Under the pieces are notes generated by a model. That model ran no database searches. It had not been told where the DNA came from and was given only the letters and a program-made list of their open reading frames with translations. Shown here one piece after another: positions 45,202 through 61,190 of a stretch of 64,000 bases of DNA. Made by a program: the position numbers and the translations under genes. The first letter of the stretch is position 1, and every line of letters starts with the position of its first letter. The stretch covers positions 247,577,356 through 247,641,355 of the forward strand of contig JALIGW010000002.1 of assembly GCA_023053685.1 (NCBI GenBank). The letters run 5' to 3'. The DNA is from Diadophis punctatus similis (taxonomy: Eukaryota; Chordata; Lepidosauria; Squamata; Dipsadidae).

Positions 45202-45540
45202 TCACATGACTGCATCACTTAAGCAATTTCAGCAGTCCTTGCCGCTGTCATTAAGCAAGGACTTCATTGCAACTTCCTGCTGGCTTCTAATAAGCAAAGT
45301 CAACAAGTAAGTCTCCGGAAGTCACAAGTCCAATCTAGGGCAATTGGCAAACAGGCTGGCAAGCAGATAAGTGGCTACTGTTCTGCAAGCATGGCAGAGC
45401 CAGAGTGATTGCCGCTGCCTGTAGGAGTGTCCACCAGTGTCTGCTGTGGTACCGCCAGCACATGGCTAGGCAGGTAGATATGCACTATGGAGTGAGGGTG
45501 GAGCGGGTGCTGTTGGGTGCTCCTTAAGAGAGAATGTGGC
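45202..45540. other. Sequence without recognisable gene
   Basis: Starts with unit sequence (atcacatgactgcatcactt); from about 45290 it is unit 3-specific. Confidence 0.35.
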
Positions 45541-45547
45541 AGGAGTG

Positions 45548-45756
45548 CAGGAGTGGACTCCACTTACTTTTGCTACCGGTTCAGGAATGGGTGCGGGCGG
45601 GCACTTTGTGTGTACGCAATGCTTCTGCACATGTGCAGAAGCTTCTGTGCATGTGCAGAGCGTTTTTGATTACGTCCGGGTGGGTGGGCCGAGCCTCCCG
45701 CCACCGCCACTACCAGTTCGCCCAAACTGGTGCGAACCGGTAGCAACCCACCACTG
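45548..45756. mobile_element. Short hAT MITE, TSD CAGGAGTG/CGGGAGTG
   Basis: The termini contain gctaccggttc and its inverse gaaccggtagc, the right end reading acccaccactg. Duplication at 45540-45547 and 45757-45764 with one mismatch. An inner palindrome occurs at cttctgcacatgtgcagaag (45620-45640). Confidence 0.65.
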
Positions 45757-45865
45757 CGGGAGTGTGAGTGACTTTTGAACTTTCCCGTTGTCGTCTTCAT
45801 TGACCTTGCTTGTGGGAAGCCAGCAGGAAAGATTGCAAGTTGTGATTCCAACAACTATGGGAGAA

Positions 45866-46067
45866 GGATAGGATGGGATGGGACGGGATGAGACAGGACA
45901 GAATTCTTTATTGGCCAAGTGTGATTGGACACATGCAGAATTTGTTTCCAGTGCATAAGCTCTCAGTGTACATACAAGTAACAAGTGATAAATCATGATC
46001 ATAATCATAAAATATAATGCTCATAAATCATAAGATACAACTCTCGGTGATAGTCAATCAGTCAATC
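45866..46067. repeat. GGATA-type microsatellite and attached snake repeat
   Basis: Counterpart of 13274-13499; microsatellite ggataggatgggatgggacg at 45866. Confidence 0.6.
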
Positions 46068-46920
46068 AATCGGAATAGAGCTGGAAGGGACCTTGGAGGT
46101 CTTCTAGTCCAACCCCCTGCTCAAGAGCAGACCTTATACCATTTCAGACAAGTGATTGTCAGTTTCTTCTTAAAAAGAAGATGTGATGAAGCACCCACAA
46201 TTTCTGAAGGCAAGTGTTCCACTGGTTAATTGTTCTCACTGTTAGGAAGTTTCTCCTTAATTCCAGATAGCTTCTCTTCTTGATTAGTTTCCATCCATTG
46301 TTTCTTGTGCTGCCCTCTGGTGCTTTGGAAAATAAGTTGACCCCTTCCTTTTTGTGGCATCCTCTGGAATACTGGAATACTGCTATCATGTCCTCCCCCA
46401 ATCCTTCTTTTCTCTAGACTAGCCAAACCCAAATCCTGCAACCATTCTTCATACTATACGTTTTAGTCACCAGGCCTTTAATCATCTTAGTTGCTCTTCT
46501 TTGCACTTCGTCCAAAGTCTCAACATCTTGGTGACCAAAATTGGATGTATAGCAATAGCAATAGCACTTAGACTTATATACCGCTTCATAGTGCTTTACA
46601 GCCCTCTCTAAGCGGTTTACAGAGTCAGCATATTGCCCCCAACAATCTGGGTCCTCATTTTACCGACCTCAGAAGGATGGAAGGCTGAGTCAACCTTGAT
46701 CCGGTGAGATTTGAACTGCTGAACTGCTGAACTAGCAGTCAGCTGAAGTAGGTTGCAGTGCTGCTTTTAACCACTGCGCCACCTCGGCTCAGTGGCCTTA
46801 CTTAGGCTTTATAAAGCGGTACTAATACTTCATGTGATTTTGATTCTATGCCTCTGTATATACAACCAAGGATTGTGTTAGCTTTTTTGGCTGCTGCCGC
46901 ACACTGCTGGCTCATATTAG
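46068..46920 (-). mobile_element. CR1 3'-end copy split by a SINE
   Basis: Counterpart of 13500-14125, interrupted at 46551-46790. Confidence 0.8.
46551..46790 (-). mobile_element. tRNA-derived SINE (Sauria type)
   Basis: Reverse orientation: tail agcaatagcaatagcactta, body ttatataccgcttcatagtg, head ccactgcgccacctcggctc. It is unique to unit 3 at this CR1. Confidence 0.9.
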
Positions 46921-47314
46921 GTTACAAAATAAGCAATCAACATATATAATATTAGGATACTAAATAAAAGCAATCAACATAAATCATAAGATACAAACAG
47001 CGAAGTTATAGTCATAAGATGCTAAGGGAATAGATAATAGGAAAGATGAGAAGGATAATAGTAATACAGACCTACTATGTAATTTGACATCCAAAAGCAT
47101 AAGATAATGTTGTGGGAATGAATTATTTAGCAGAGTGATGGCATGGGGGAGGACGACTGTCCTTGTGTGTAGTTGTTTTGTCGTATGAATGGACTGCCAT
47201 ATGTTGGATTGCAATCAGGTGTTCGGGGGATTCTGGGATGGTTATAACTTTGAGGAGCGGTCATAAATTCTCCTCATTCAGTGCCACCAGGGGTCATTAA
47301 CTAAGCACTACCTG
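46921..47314. other. Unit sequence with snake repeat; no gene
   Basis: Includes a tandem-like aatcaacatatataatattag pair and the gaatgaattatttagcagag repeat. Confidence 0.4.
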
Positions 47315-47407
47315 TCTGTGATATGCAGATGATACCACTCTAATGGCAGAAAGTGAAGAGGAACTAAAGAGCCTTTTGATGCGTGTGAAGGAGGAGATTA
47401 AACAGAT
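47315..47407 (+). mobile_element. Bov-B LINE RT fragment
   Basis: Encodes YADDTTLMAESEEELKSLLM, the catalytic YADD region of Bov-B reverse transcriptase, within about 90 bases. It is cut by the CR1 fragment that follows. Confidence 0.8.
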
Positions 47408-47540
47408 TAACAGAGTTGGAAGGGGCCTTGTAGGTCATCTAGTCCAACCCCCTGCTCAAACAGGAGACCCTACACGATTTCTGACAAATGGCAGTCCAAT
47501 CTCTTCTTGAAAGTCTCAAGTGATGAAGCTCCCACAGAAT
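47408..47540 (-). mobile_element. CR1 3'-end fragment, minus strand
   Basis: cagagttggaaggggccttg ... ccaaccccctgctcaaacag: reverse CR1 tail plus a short coding remnant. Confidence 0.75.
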
Positions 47541-48394
47541 AAAATCAGGGGGCACAAAGCCCAGAAGAATGAAGAGGGGTAACAGGTACCTTCAAATACC
47601 CCAAGTGCCACATTCAGGATGAGCTTTCAGACAATCAGACAATCTTCTTATGTTCAAGGAATTCATCCCGAGTTTTTTTCTGAAACATTTCTGTCCACTC
47701 ACTCTCTCCATCCATGGTGACTTCAACTTTCACAATATCTGCAGCTCACATCATCAGAGGCACAGAGTGGCTGGATTGATGTACAATTGAAATTGAAATT
47801 GAAAATTTAAATTTACTCTGAGGAGGCAAGGGAAGCTGAAGAAGACAGATTGGATCATAGAGATGCAGAATGCACAAGGGACAGATTACAAATAGGTTAA
47901 CAATTGTAGTTTCTTAGAAACCCATTATATGTGTGGAGACCTTACAACTGAGCAAGAGTTGACAAAAGACCTTTGTTACCTTTTTATTATTACCTTTATT
48001 TATTAATAAATTCATTCGCTGCTCTTCTCACAGTCTGAGGCGAGTCTGAGCATCTCGCCTTACCCTAATGATCATAGCAATACTGACACTACTCATTTTT
48101 TCCTTGCCAAAAGTATGGTTCTAACACAATGCATTTTTAAAAATGAAAGATTTTCCACTGTACATTTTTTTCTCACATCGCCACGACAAAGGAGGATGCA
48201 ACAAATACGTCGGCAATATGGTGTTGCTATCACCCAGCAGCCATCAAAGGGAAACAAGCAGACACCTCCTAGAAAAGGAGATCATAGCAAGAGTTGCTAA
48301 TAAACCTAGAGATCTTGTGATCAAAGCCACGATCTCTTTTCTCCTCAAGTCAATATTCCTACAGCTCTTCTCCACCAGGTTCATCTGCAAGGTA
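47541..48394. other. Sequence without recognisable gene
   Basis: 47541-47760 is not found elsewhere in the window. From 47760 it is unit sequence with the empty solo-LTR site at 48326-48330. Confidence 0.35.
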
Positions 48395-48475
48395 GAGGCA
48401 GATGTAGGGTCGCCTGCTTGGGCAGGGGGTTGGACTAGATGACCTGCAAGGTCCCTTCCAACTCTGTTAATCTGT
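48395..48475 (+). mobile_element. CR1 3' tail fragment
   Basis: gggcagggggttggactaga ... caaggtcccttccaactctg, unit 3-specific. Confidence 0.7.
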
Positions 48476-49569
48476 TAAATCTCATTTGAAATGTTACACT
48501 GCTTTTTTTTCCACTGGGCCTCGGGCCTACTCCCCACAAGCCCATCATCAATCTCACACTTAAATTTTCAAGATCTCATGGAAGCAGCCATCATTTTCAG
48601 TGCACCCACAATTCATTAAGGCTGTCTGCACAATGTTAAGGTAGCAAAACAGAGCAATTTCTCCCTCTCCTGCATGAGAATGACCCAGAAGCGGCAGCCA
48701 TTTTGACCCTGAGGCAGTCGTGGCAAAATGGCAGCCGCTTCCACAAGTCCACCTCAGGGCCCAGGTATGAATCCCAGACAACTGCCAATAATGGCTGCTT
48801 CCATGACACAGTCATGCAGTCCAGAGATGTGTGTCCTACCCTCTTTTCCCCAACATAAAGTTCAGAGATCTTCAAAAGATACAGAGGAGGCGGCTATGAT
48901 ATCTGGTGGGTTGGACCTAGACCTAAGGACTACAGGGATCCTTTTTTAGGAAAGAAAGGCCTAAGAGATGGGTTATGGGAGGCCTTTAGAAAGAAAGCCT
49001 GGGCCTGTGCTAGGCCTCTATGACCTTCCCCCAACCCTGAGGTAGCCAGTATTCCGCTTAACAACTTGCACATTCATGTAACAGCTGCGGGTCTGTGGGT
49101 GGGTGGCAATTAAGCAAAGCAGTCTTGCTTAACAGCTATTGCAAAGTGTAACCATAATTGGTAGGCCCTGTGACAGTTATATCTTGAGGACTAATTGTAT
49201 GCTGGCTGGGAAATTCTGAGATTCAAAATCTGGGGTTCATCAAGATGCACGACAATGACCCAGAAGGTTGAAACTCCACATGTGTGAATTCCATAATCAA
49301 CATACAAAAAATACCACCCAGAAGCCTGTTTGCAGAATTTCCACAACTTCTGCAAATATAAACATCCAGAAACATCTGCTGATAATCAGAAACAGGTAGT
49401 TAATCTTTATCAAATTAATATTTTCCATTTTTTTTCCTCTCCACCTACAGTTCTAAACCTGTGATCTGGTGACTAAATAGGCCAGAATTTAAATAATCAA
49501 TTTTTCATCTATACTCTGAATGGGAGATCAGAAATGAATTTCAAGCTTTCTCTAAACTGTTCAATGTTT
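48476..49569. other. Unit sequence, no gene
   Basis: Counterpart of 33113-34148. Confidence 0.4.
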
Positions 49570-49971
<402 letters not shown>

Positions 49972-50988
49972 CAGGGTTGTGAAACGCAAGGCCCGCGGGC
50001 TGGATCCTGCCTGCGGGTCTGCCCTGGAAATATCAAATGATCAGCCTGCGGCGCCTTGGCCTGGCCCAGGCTGACTGAGCACTGATCTGCCACCTGGTGG
50101 TAGACATTCAGGCGGGAGTGCGGCCAGCCTTAGATCCGTGGCGCTGCCTCGGCCCCGCCCCCTGGATGTGTGCACAGGAGGCGATGAGCATGCAGGGCCT
50201 GGCATCCCTGAGGACTGCATGCTGAGCGCTGCCCTTCACCCAGGATGCCAGTCCTTGCGTGCTTGGAGACTCCTGTACACAAGCCCAGGGAGCGGGGCCG
50301 TGTATCTAAGGCTGGCTGCAGTCTGGCCCAGATGGCTGCCACCAGGTGGCAGATCAGCACTGCACCTGTACCCGCACCTCCATGCTACGCTCGCTGGCCT
50401 TTCCCTGAGACCGCCCTGCCCCAATGTGGGAAAGCCACCCTGCCAAACTCGCCCCCTCCCCTCGTCCCTACCTCTGTGTGGAGGGAGGAAGAGGTGGGAA
50501 GGAGAGGGCATGGGACCCAGGCCGCTTCTGCCTGCCTGCGTGCCATGGGCGGTAGGAGATTGCATGGGCTCTATGGGGGACGTGGAAGGTGAATGGCGGT
50601 GGTGTGCGGCTTCTAGCATTGCAGGGAGGGAGGAGGCGGAAGCAGAAATGCCCTTTTGGTATCAGGCATGGAGGCAATGGAGGGGAGGGTGGAGAAAAAG
50701 GGAAACTGCAGGTTGTTGGGTTTTTTTTTAAATGGGCAGAGGCTTCCCATTTTGATCCCCTTCCTGTTGTTACCTCTGTGCCTGACGGATCTCTGCGTGA
50801 CTCTCAGCTCACTCTCCGACCCATGCACGTGTGTGTGTACGCGCGCGCATAAAGTCTCCCCCCTTGCAGCCCGTCGCTGTGACATTGGAGAGGAAAAGAT
50901 CAGGAGAGTTTGGGCGCTGAGAAAAAGAAACAAGCATTGCAAAAAAACAGCTTTAGTTAGCTTGCACTTTGCAGCCTACCATCACAGA

Positions 50989-51043
<55 letters not shown>

Positions 51044-51177
51044 GGGGGGAAGGGGGAGGTGTCTCACTCATTGCAGCCAGCAAGCTCATTTTAGGCTGCA
51101 AACTAACAAAAGCTGTTTTTTTTTTGCAATGATTGTTTCTTTTTCTCAAACACCAGCCTCTCCTGATCTATTCCTCT
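49972..51177. mobile_element. GC-rich hAT-derived region inserted in the ZNF remnant
   Basis: The left end cagggttgtgaaacgcaagg followed by cccgcgggctggatcc is the common vertebrate hAT start of the CAGGGGTGTCAAACTCAAGG type. No matching right end was found, so the extent is uncertain. Contains two inverted repeats (50078-50360 and 50873-51178) and a TG microsatellite. The predicted open frames are GC-driven and unsupported. Confidence 0.5.
50078..50360. repeat. Inverted repeat (~280 bp span)
   Basis: ctgatctgccacctggtgg at the left is answered by ccaccaggtggcagatcag at the right. Further matches inwards (ggctggctgcagtctggccc versus gtgcggccagcc; ggatgccag/ctggcatcc). Confidence 0.65.
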
Positions 51178-51178
51178 C
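50873..51178. repeat. Inverted repeat around (TG)n
   Basis: attggagaggaaaagatcag ... gcaaaaaaacagctttagtt on the left and aacaaaagctg...ttgcaat ... cctgatctattcctctccaa on the right flank a (TG)n run at 50989-51041. Confidence 0.75.
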
Positions 51179-51185
51179 CAATATC

Positions 51186-51607
51186 CAGGGATGGGATTCA
51201 GCCAGTTCGTACCGGTTCAGGCGAACCGGATGTTAATTTTAACCTGGTTTGCCGAACCGGTAGTTGCAAGGACTGGATGACCCCACCCACCCCTTCCCTT
51301 CCCTCCCCTCCCCCGAGTTTCCACACAGCCCATTTTGGATGCCAGGTAAGTGCAGAGCCTGCACAGAGGCTCTGGGAGGGCAAAAACGGGCCTACTGGAA
51401 GTACCAGAAGTCCGGAAACAAGCCCAGAGCCCAGGGGAGGCTATTTTCGCCCTCTCGGAGGCTCCAGAAAAGCCTCCGGAGCCTGGGGTGGGTGAAAACG
51501 CCCCCCCCCCACGTTGCGCAGGAAGCTGGCTAGGCCATGCCCACCCCATGGCCATGCCCACCCAGCAACAGGTCAGAGAACTTTTCAATTTTTCAATCCC
51601 ACCCCTG
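51186..51607. mobile_element. hAT MITE with TSD CCAATATC/CTAATATC
   Basis: Starts cagggatgggattcagccag, ends caatcccacccctg. Duplication at 51178-51185 and 51608-51615 with one mismatch. It carries the accggttcaggcgaaccgg palindrome close to its left end. Confidence 0.8.
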
Positions 51608-51638
51608 CTAATATCACAGCTCTGGCTGGGCTACAAGG

Positions 51639-51945
51639 GACACACACACACACACACACACACGCACATACACACACGCACGCAAACGTCTGGGAGATGT
51701 GAGCTAAAAATCATGCTGAAGCAATAATTGGGAAGAAGTCAATATGGGAAGCCTCTGTCAGGAGCCTCTGGCAGCTTAAAGAAGAAAGGAGACGAAAGGA
51801 AAGGAAAGGAAAGGAAAGGAAAGGAAAGGAAAGGAAAGGAAAGGAAAGGAAAGGAAAGGAAAGGAAGGAAACGAAACGAAAGGAAACGAAAGGAAACGAA
51901 AGGAAACGAAAGGAAAGAAGGAAAGGAAAGGAGGAAAGGCAACTT
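51639..51945. repeat. (AC)n and (AAAGG)n microsatellites
   Basis: AC run at 51639-51680. AAAGG pentanucleotide run at about 51790-51868, followed by aaacg/aaagg variants to 51945. The sequence between has no recognised feature. Confidence 0.9.
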
Positions 51946-52805
51946 GGTTGGAGATGGCCCAATTCAAAGGAGAAAGCAATGTTGTGTTCTGTTTTGTCAC
52001 AGACAGAACTTTATTGGCAATCCAAGTTAACGTTGGTATTCTTGAATTGTGAACTCTTAGGAAAGTATCCCCTCCTTGTGTGTTGCAAACAGCCCTTTCC
52101 AGTGGGGAAAACAGGACAAAGTGGGGGAAATATTTTCTTTTGTTATATTTCCAGTCTGAATTAGACCATGGCAGGCTCCCTACAGGAGACCCCTTTTAAG
52201 GATTATGTATTAGTAGAAAAGCAACTAATTTACCTGTTCCTAAACACTAAAGCTGTTATACATAAAAAAACAGAGAAGCTCTGATCAACTATCACAACCA
52301 ACATTTTGACAGTTTTGCTGTGGTCTGTGGACTCTCCCACTAAATGAAAGCACGGGATAAACTGAGCCTGGTTTGTTCTCAGTCTTTGGCCAAAAACTAC
52401 TAGCACAAGTGGCATTTGATCACAAGGCAAGGAGGCATCGAGAAATGTTTCTCCTTTTGCATTTGAGCATCCAAGAAGGGACAGGAAAGACAAAGAGAAA
52501 GAAGGAAAGAGAGCAAGGAAGGGAAAACAAGGAAAGAGGGGAAGAAAGAAATGAAAAAAAAGAAGGAAGCAAAAAGAAGAAAAGGGAAAAAGGAAAAGGA
52601 AAGATTATGAGAGGGAGTCAAATTCTGAGGGAAGTCCGGCCTTAGCACTTGGCCACCAGCTGCCCTGTTACCCTTTCGCCATCCCATTGTCCCCTCCTCC
52701 TGACTTCTCCTGGTGGTCTCCCATCCTATTGATGAGGATGCTTTTGTTACAAAGCCAGGTCTCCTCGCATGGAGAGTGAGTGGGCCTCCCTCTGACGCAC
52801 ACACT
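51946..52805. other. Sequence without recognised gene; purine-rich tract
   Basis: No paralogue before about 52680. A 130-base GA-rich tract at 52480-52610. The right part (52680-52819) leads into the exon-pair-like feature. Confidence 0.35.
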
Positions 52806-52819
52806 TTGCCCTCCTGCAG

Positions 52820-53151
52820 ACATCATGAGCATCGTATCCGAGAACAGCGAGCACAGCAGCAGCAGCCTTGAAGAGGAGGTAAGCACAGCTGGGCACCCCC
52901 TCGGGGAAGCAGGGCTGGGCTGTGCGGTCCCAGTGCTTGACAGCCAGGCTGGGCACCTGTGCTACCAGGGCTCTGGGCAGCCTGCGCTGCTGTCCGGGGG
53001 TCCTTTCCGTGGCCTCAGAGGGACGGCGACAACAAGGGTTTGGCGCTCACCATTGTCTTGCCTTCCACTGCTGCAGGCAATGGATCCCCTAGACCTGCCT
53101 GGTCCACCACAGGTGCCCCACGACATGAGAGATGTCGAGCTAGCCATGTGA
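52820..53151 (+). other. Putative exon pair of an unidentified gene, antisense to the ZNF genes
   Basis: Plus strand: acceptor-like tgccctcctgcag before 52820, ATG at 52825 (MSIVSENSEHSSSSLEEE), a consensus donor GTAAGC at 52879, then about 200 bases to a second acceptor (ccactgctgcag). The second block, from 53077, reads AMDPLDLPGPPQVPHDMRDV then ELAM and stop (TGA 53149-53151). Joining the blocks keeps phase 0. The same arrangement occurs in decayed form at 35541-35968. I do not recognise the protein. The signals could be chance within a duplicated 3' flank of the ZNF genes, which is the simpler reading. Confidence 0.25.
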
Positions 53152-53220
53152 TGTCACCCCAAACCACGCACACTTTGGCCATGCCCACCAACGAGGTCAA
53201 CCACAATCCTGATGCGGCCC

Positions 53221-55196
<1,976 letters not shown>

Positions 55197-55386
55197 TAAT
55201 CAAGAAGACGACATAAGATCTCTTTTGTTTCCATGACAATCCTTTCACCCCATCCAGCATAAATCGGTAGTGATTTACACTGCCTGGGGCAGAAAGGATT
55301 GCCATGGAAGCAAAGGACATGAGATTTCTTCTTTGCTGTACCAGCGTAAGATTAGCGCTGGCAGGGATAAGAAGAAATCATGTAAC
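55197..55386. mobile_element. hAT-like MITE, left part (unit 4 copy of 39205-39585)
   Basis: Starts cataatcaagaagacgacat. It is interrupted by the L2 insertion; its right half resumes at 57225 (gcaatcctttccagccagca). Confidence 0.7.
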
Positions 55387-55464
55387 ACCTATTCTCCACC
55401 AGCTGCATTGGCTGCCCATTAGTCTTCGGACGCAATTTAAGGTGTTGGTTTTAACCTTTAAAGC

Positions 55465-56717
55465 TAAGGTGACCAGACGTCCCGCTTTTGGCGGGACAGA
55501 CACGCTTTTCAAGCGCGTGTCCCACGTCCCGCATTCTTTCCAAAAAGTCACACTTTTTTGGAAAGAATGTCCGACAATGAAACGAAACAGCGGGACGTCT
55601 GGTCACCTTAGCAGTGCTCCCCAACCGTTGTGCCGCGGCTCACTGGTGTGCCATGAGGCCATGCCAAGTGTGCCGCGGCAAAAGGGGCGGGGCAGGGCGG
55701 GGCGCGCGTCCTACCTGGGACTTTTCCTGGTAGCTCCAGTCGCGTTCCTTGCTAATAGCGTCCAGAGCAGAGCAGCCCCTCCCAGAAGATCGTGAGACGT
55801 TATCTTCTGGGAGGGGCTGCTCTGCTCTGGGCGCTAATTAGCAAGGAACGCGACTGGAGCTACCGGGAAAAGTCCCAGGTAGGACGCGCGTCTCGCGCTG
55901 GGGGTTGGGTGGGCGGGGCAGGACTGGCGGACGGGCCGGGCCGCGCGTCCTACCTGGGACTTTTCCCGGTAGCTCCAGTTGCGTTCCTTGCTAATAGCGT
56001 CCAGAGCAGAGCAGCCCCTCCCAGAAGATCGCGAGACGTTATCTTTTGGAAGAGGCTGCTCTGCTCTGGGCGCTAATTAGCAAGGAACGCGACTGGAGCT
56101 ACCGGGAAAAGTCCCAGGTAGGACGCGCGTCTCGTGCTGGGGGTTGGGCGGGCGGGGCGGGGCGCGCGTCCTACCTGGGACTTTTCCCGGTAGCTCCAGT
56201 CGCGTTCCTTGCTAATTAGCGCCCAGAGCAGAGCAGCCTCTTCCAAAAGATAACGGCTCGCGATCTTCTGGGAGGGGCTGCTCTGCTCTGGATGCTATTA
56301 GCAAGGAACGCAACTGGAGCTACCGGGAAAAGTCCCAGGTAGGACGTACAGTGGCGGCACTGCCATCCCCGCGCCTCTCGCCCCGCTCACCGGGTGTCTC
56401 TGCTCCGCGGTCAGAATCACTTTTGTTCGCTCTCCTGCTCCCCCTCCGCCGGCACTGGGCTGCTGGAGTGACAGGGGGAGAAAGGAGATCTGGAGCCAGC
56501 CCAAGCCACTGCCGGCTCCCGAAGCGGGGAGGCGGGAGGCGAGGAAAGGCCTCCCGCATCCCCCCCACCCACCTGGATGCCGACATTTGCATCCTTTTGC
56601 CCTCTGCGGATGCGCAGCGTTCTGCGCATGCACAGAGGGCAAACCTCAAATGACGGCGTCCAGGCGGCCCCACCCCCTGTCAATGTCCCGCTAAAAAAAA
56701 AATATCTGGTCACTTTA
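55465..56717. mobile_element. hAT-type element nested in L2, TSD TTTAAAGC
   Basis: Left end taaggtgaccagacgtcccg, right end tctggtcacttta. Duplication tttaaagc at 55457-55464 and 56718-56725. It contains a second inward-facing right end at 55590-55610 (gcgggacgtctggtcacctta), so 55465-55610 alone looks like a 146-bp complete MITE. From 55612 a different hAT left end (cagtgctccccaacc) is nested in it without a visible right end. Right part matches 44620-44767. Confidence 0.8.
55704..56346. repeat. Three consecutive ~185-bp hairpins
   Basis: Hairpins at 55704-55890, 55943-56129 and 56163-56346. Each starts cgcgcgtcctacctgggact and ends with its reverse complement. Loops are about 11-17 bases around gatcgcgagacgttatc. 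The third has the loop and arm differences in reverse orientation (gataacggctcgcgatc). Confidence 0.85.
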
Positions 56718-57132
56718 TTTAAAGCGCTACATGGCTTAGGGCCAGGTTATCTTTGGGACCGCATCCTACCGCATACCTCCCTACGACCGGTTAGATCCCA
56801 CAGAGTTGGTCTCCTCCAGGTCCCATCAACCAAGCAATGCAGGATAGCAGAACCGCGGGGGAGAACCTTCTCTGTGGGAGCTCCATCTCTCTGGAACCAA
56901 CTTCCCCCAGAGATCCGGACTATCCCCACCCTGCTGGCCTTCCGTAAAGCCGTTAAAACATGGCTCTTCCTGCAGGCGGGGTGAAAGAGAGATCAATTCC
57001 CCATGTATGAAGGATGATTTGTTTTAATTTTTGTAAGCATTTTAACTATAATTATCATTTTTATAAATTGTTCTTTCATTATGTTGTATGCCGCCCTGAG
57101 TCCCGCGGGAGTTGGGCGGCCTATAAGAACGA

Positions 57133-57215
<83 letters not shown>

Positions 57216-57224
57216 ATACCTATT

Positions 57225-58029
57225 TTGCTTCAATTGCAATCCTTTCCAGCCAGCATAAACTACTATGATTTCTTCTTAGTTCCACTCAGCAATTATTATG
57301 GCATGGAGGGGGGGGAACTGTCCTTGTGCGTAGTTATTTTGTCTTATGTTTTATGAATGGATTGCCATATGTTGGATTGCAATCAGGTGTTCAGGGGATT
57401 CTGGGATGGTTGGAACTTTGGGGACTGGTCATAAATTCCCCACATTCAATGCCACCAGGGGTCATTAACTAAGCACTACCTCTTTGTGCTGCCTATTCTA
57501 AGTTATCCTAAATTTAGGCACTACTTTCACATAATCACAGTCCAGAGTGGCTGAACTGATGTACGATTGACAATTTAAATTTATACTGAAGAGGGAAGGG
57601 AAGCTGAGGAAAACAGATTGGTATTTAGAGATGCAGAATGCACAAGAGACAGAGTACAAGTAGGTTAACAATTGCAGTGCTTTAAAAACCTATGTGTGTG
57701 GAGACATTACAACTGAGCAAGAGTTACCTTTTTATTATTAAATTTATTTCTTAATAAACTTATTTGCTGCCCATCTCGCAGTTTTAGATGAGTCTGAGCG
57801 TCTTGCTCAGACTCGCTTAACGTTCATAGCAATACTGACACTACTCCATTTTTTCCTTGTCAAAATTATTCTTCTTACACAATGCATTTTTAAAAATGAA
57901 AGATTTTCCACTGTACATTTTTCTCTCACATCGCCAACACCAAGGGGGATGCAACAAATACGTCAGCAATATGGTGCTGCTATCACCCAGCAGCCATCAA
58001 AGGGAAACAAGCAAGCCAGTCCTTTGCTG
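57225..58029. other. Unit 4 sequence, no gene
   Basis: The rest of the hAT-like MITE, then the gaatg/agcagagtgatggc repeat region and unit sequence equivalent to 14200-14648 and 32417-32640. The CpG promoter block and its neighbourhood are missing in this unit. Confidence 0.4.
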
Positions 58030-58110
58030 TTTCCAGGGTGGCCCCATGGGCCAGATCTAAGTACCCTACAGGCCGGATTTGGCCCCTGAGCCTTGAGTTT
58101 GACACCCCTG
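58030..58110. mobile_element. hAT right end fragment
   Basis: ccggatttggcccctgagcc, then ttgagtttgacacccctg: the common hAT terminus (reverse CAGGGGTGTCAAACTC). Left end lost. Confidence 0.7.
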
Positions 58111-58789
58111 ACCTAAGGACTACTGGGACCCTCCTTTAAGGAGGAGAGGTCTGGGGAGACTCTGTGAGGGAAGAAAAGGCCTGTGGAGACCTAAGAGTTG
58201 AGTTACGGGAGGTCTTTGTAAGGAAAGCCTGAGCCTGTGCTAGGCCTCTATGACCTTCCCCCAACCCTGAGGTAGCCAGTGTTCCGCTTAACAACTTGGA
58301 CATTCATTTAACGGCTGCGTCAGAGAGAGCAGGAGGTGGGGGGCAATTAAACAAAGCAGTGTTGCTACGGCCGTTGCAAGGTGTAACCATAATTGGTAGG
58401 CCCCATGACAGTTATATCTCGAGGACTAATTGTACATTGGCTGGGAAATTCTGAGGTTCAAAATCTGGAGTTCACCCAGATAGAAGGCTGAATTCCTTAA
58501 TCAATATAGAAAATATATAGAAAAAATACTACCCAAAAGCCTGTTTGCAAAATTTCCACAACTTCTGCAAATGTAAACATCCAGAAACATCTGCTGATAA
58601 TAGGAAACAGGTAGTTAGCCTTTATCAAATTAATATTTTCCATTTTTTCTCTCTCCACCTACAGTTCTAATCCTGAGATCTGGTGACTAAAAAAGGCCAG
58701 AATTTAAATAATCAATTTCTCATCTATATTCTGAATGGGAGATCAGAAATGAATTTCAAGCTTTCTCTAAACTGTTCAATGTTTGCCTC
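58111..58789. other. Unit 4 sequence, no gene
   Basis: Counterpart of 33500-34148 and 48880-49569. Confidence 0.4.

Positions 58790-61190
<2,401 letters not shown>

Larger units (their letters stand above)
55394..57217 (+). mobile_element. L2-type LINE 3' end with nested hAT and (AAAT)n tail
   Basis: Encodes LHWLPISLRTQFKVLVLTFK, and after the nested element ALHGLGPGYLWDRILPHTSL, AFSVGAPSLWNQLPPEIRT-like and KTWLFLQAG: the C-terminus of L2-clade ORF2. It ends in about 20 copies of AAAT (57132-57217). Target duplication acctatt at 55387-55393 and 57218-57224. Without the nested element only about 570 bp are L2. Confidence 0.85.

Noticed and set aside
50138..51132. GC-rich frames of 100-197 residues
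   Set aside because: No homology, spread over all frames, interrupted by a TG microsatellite; hAT-derived DNA.
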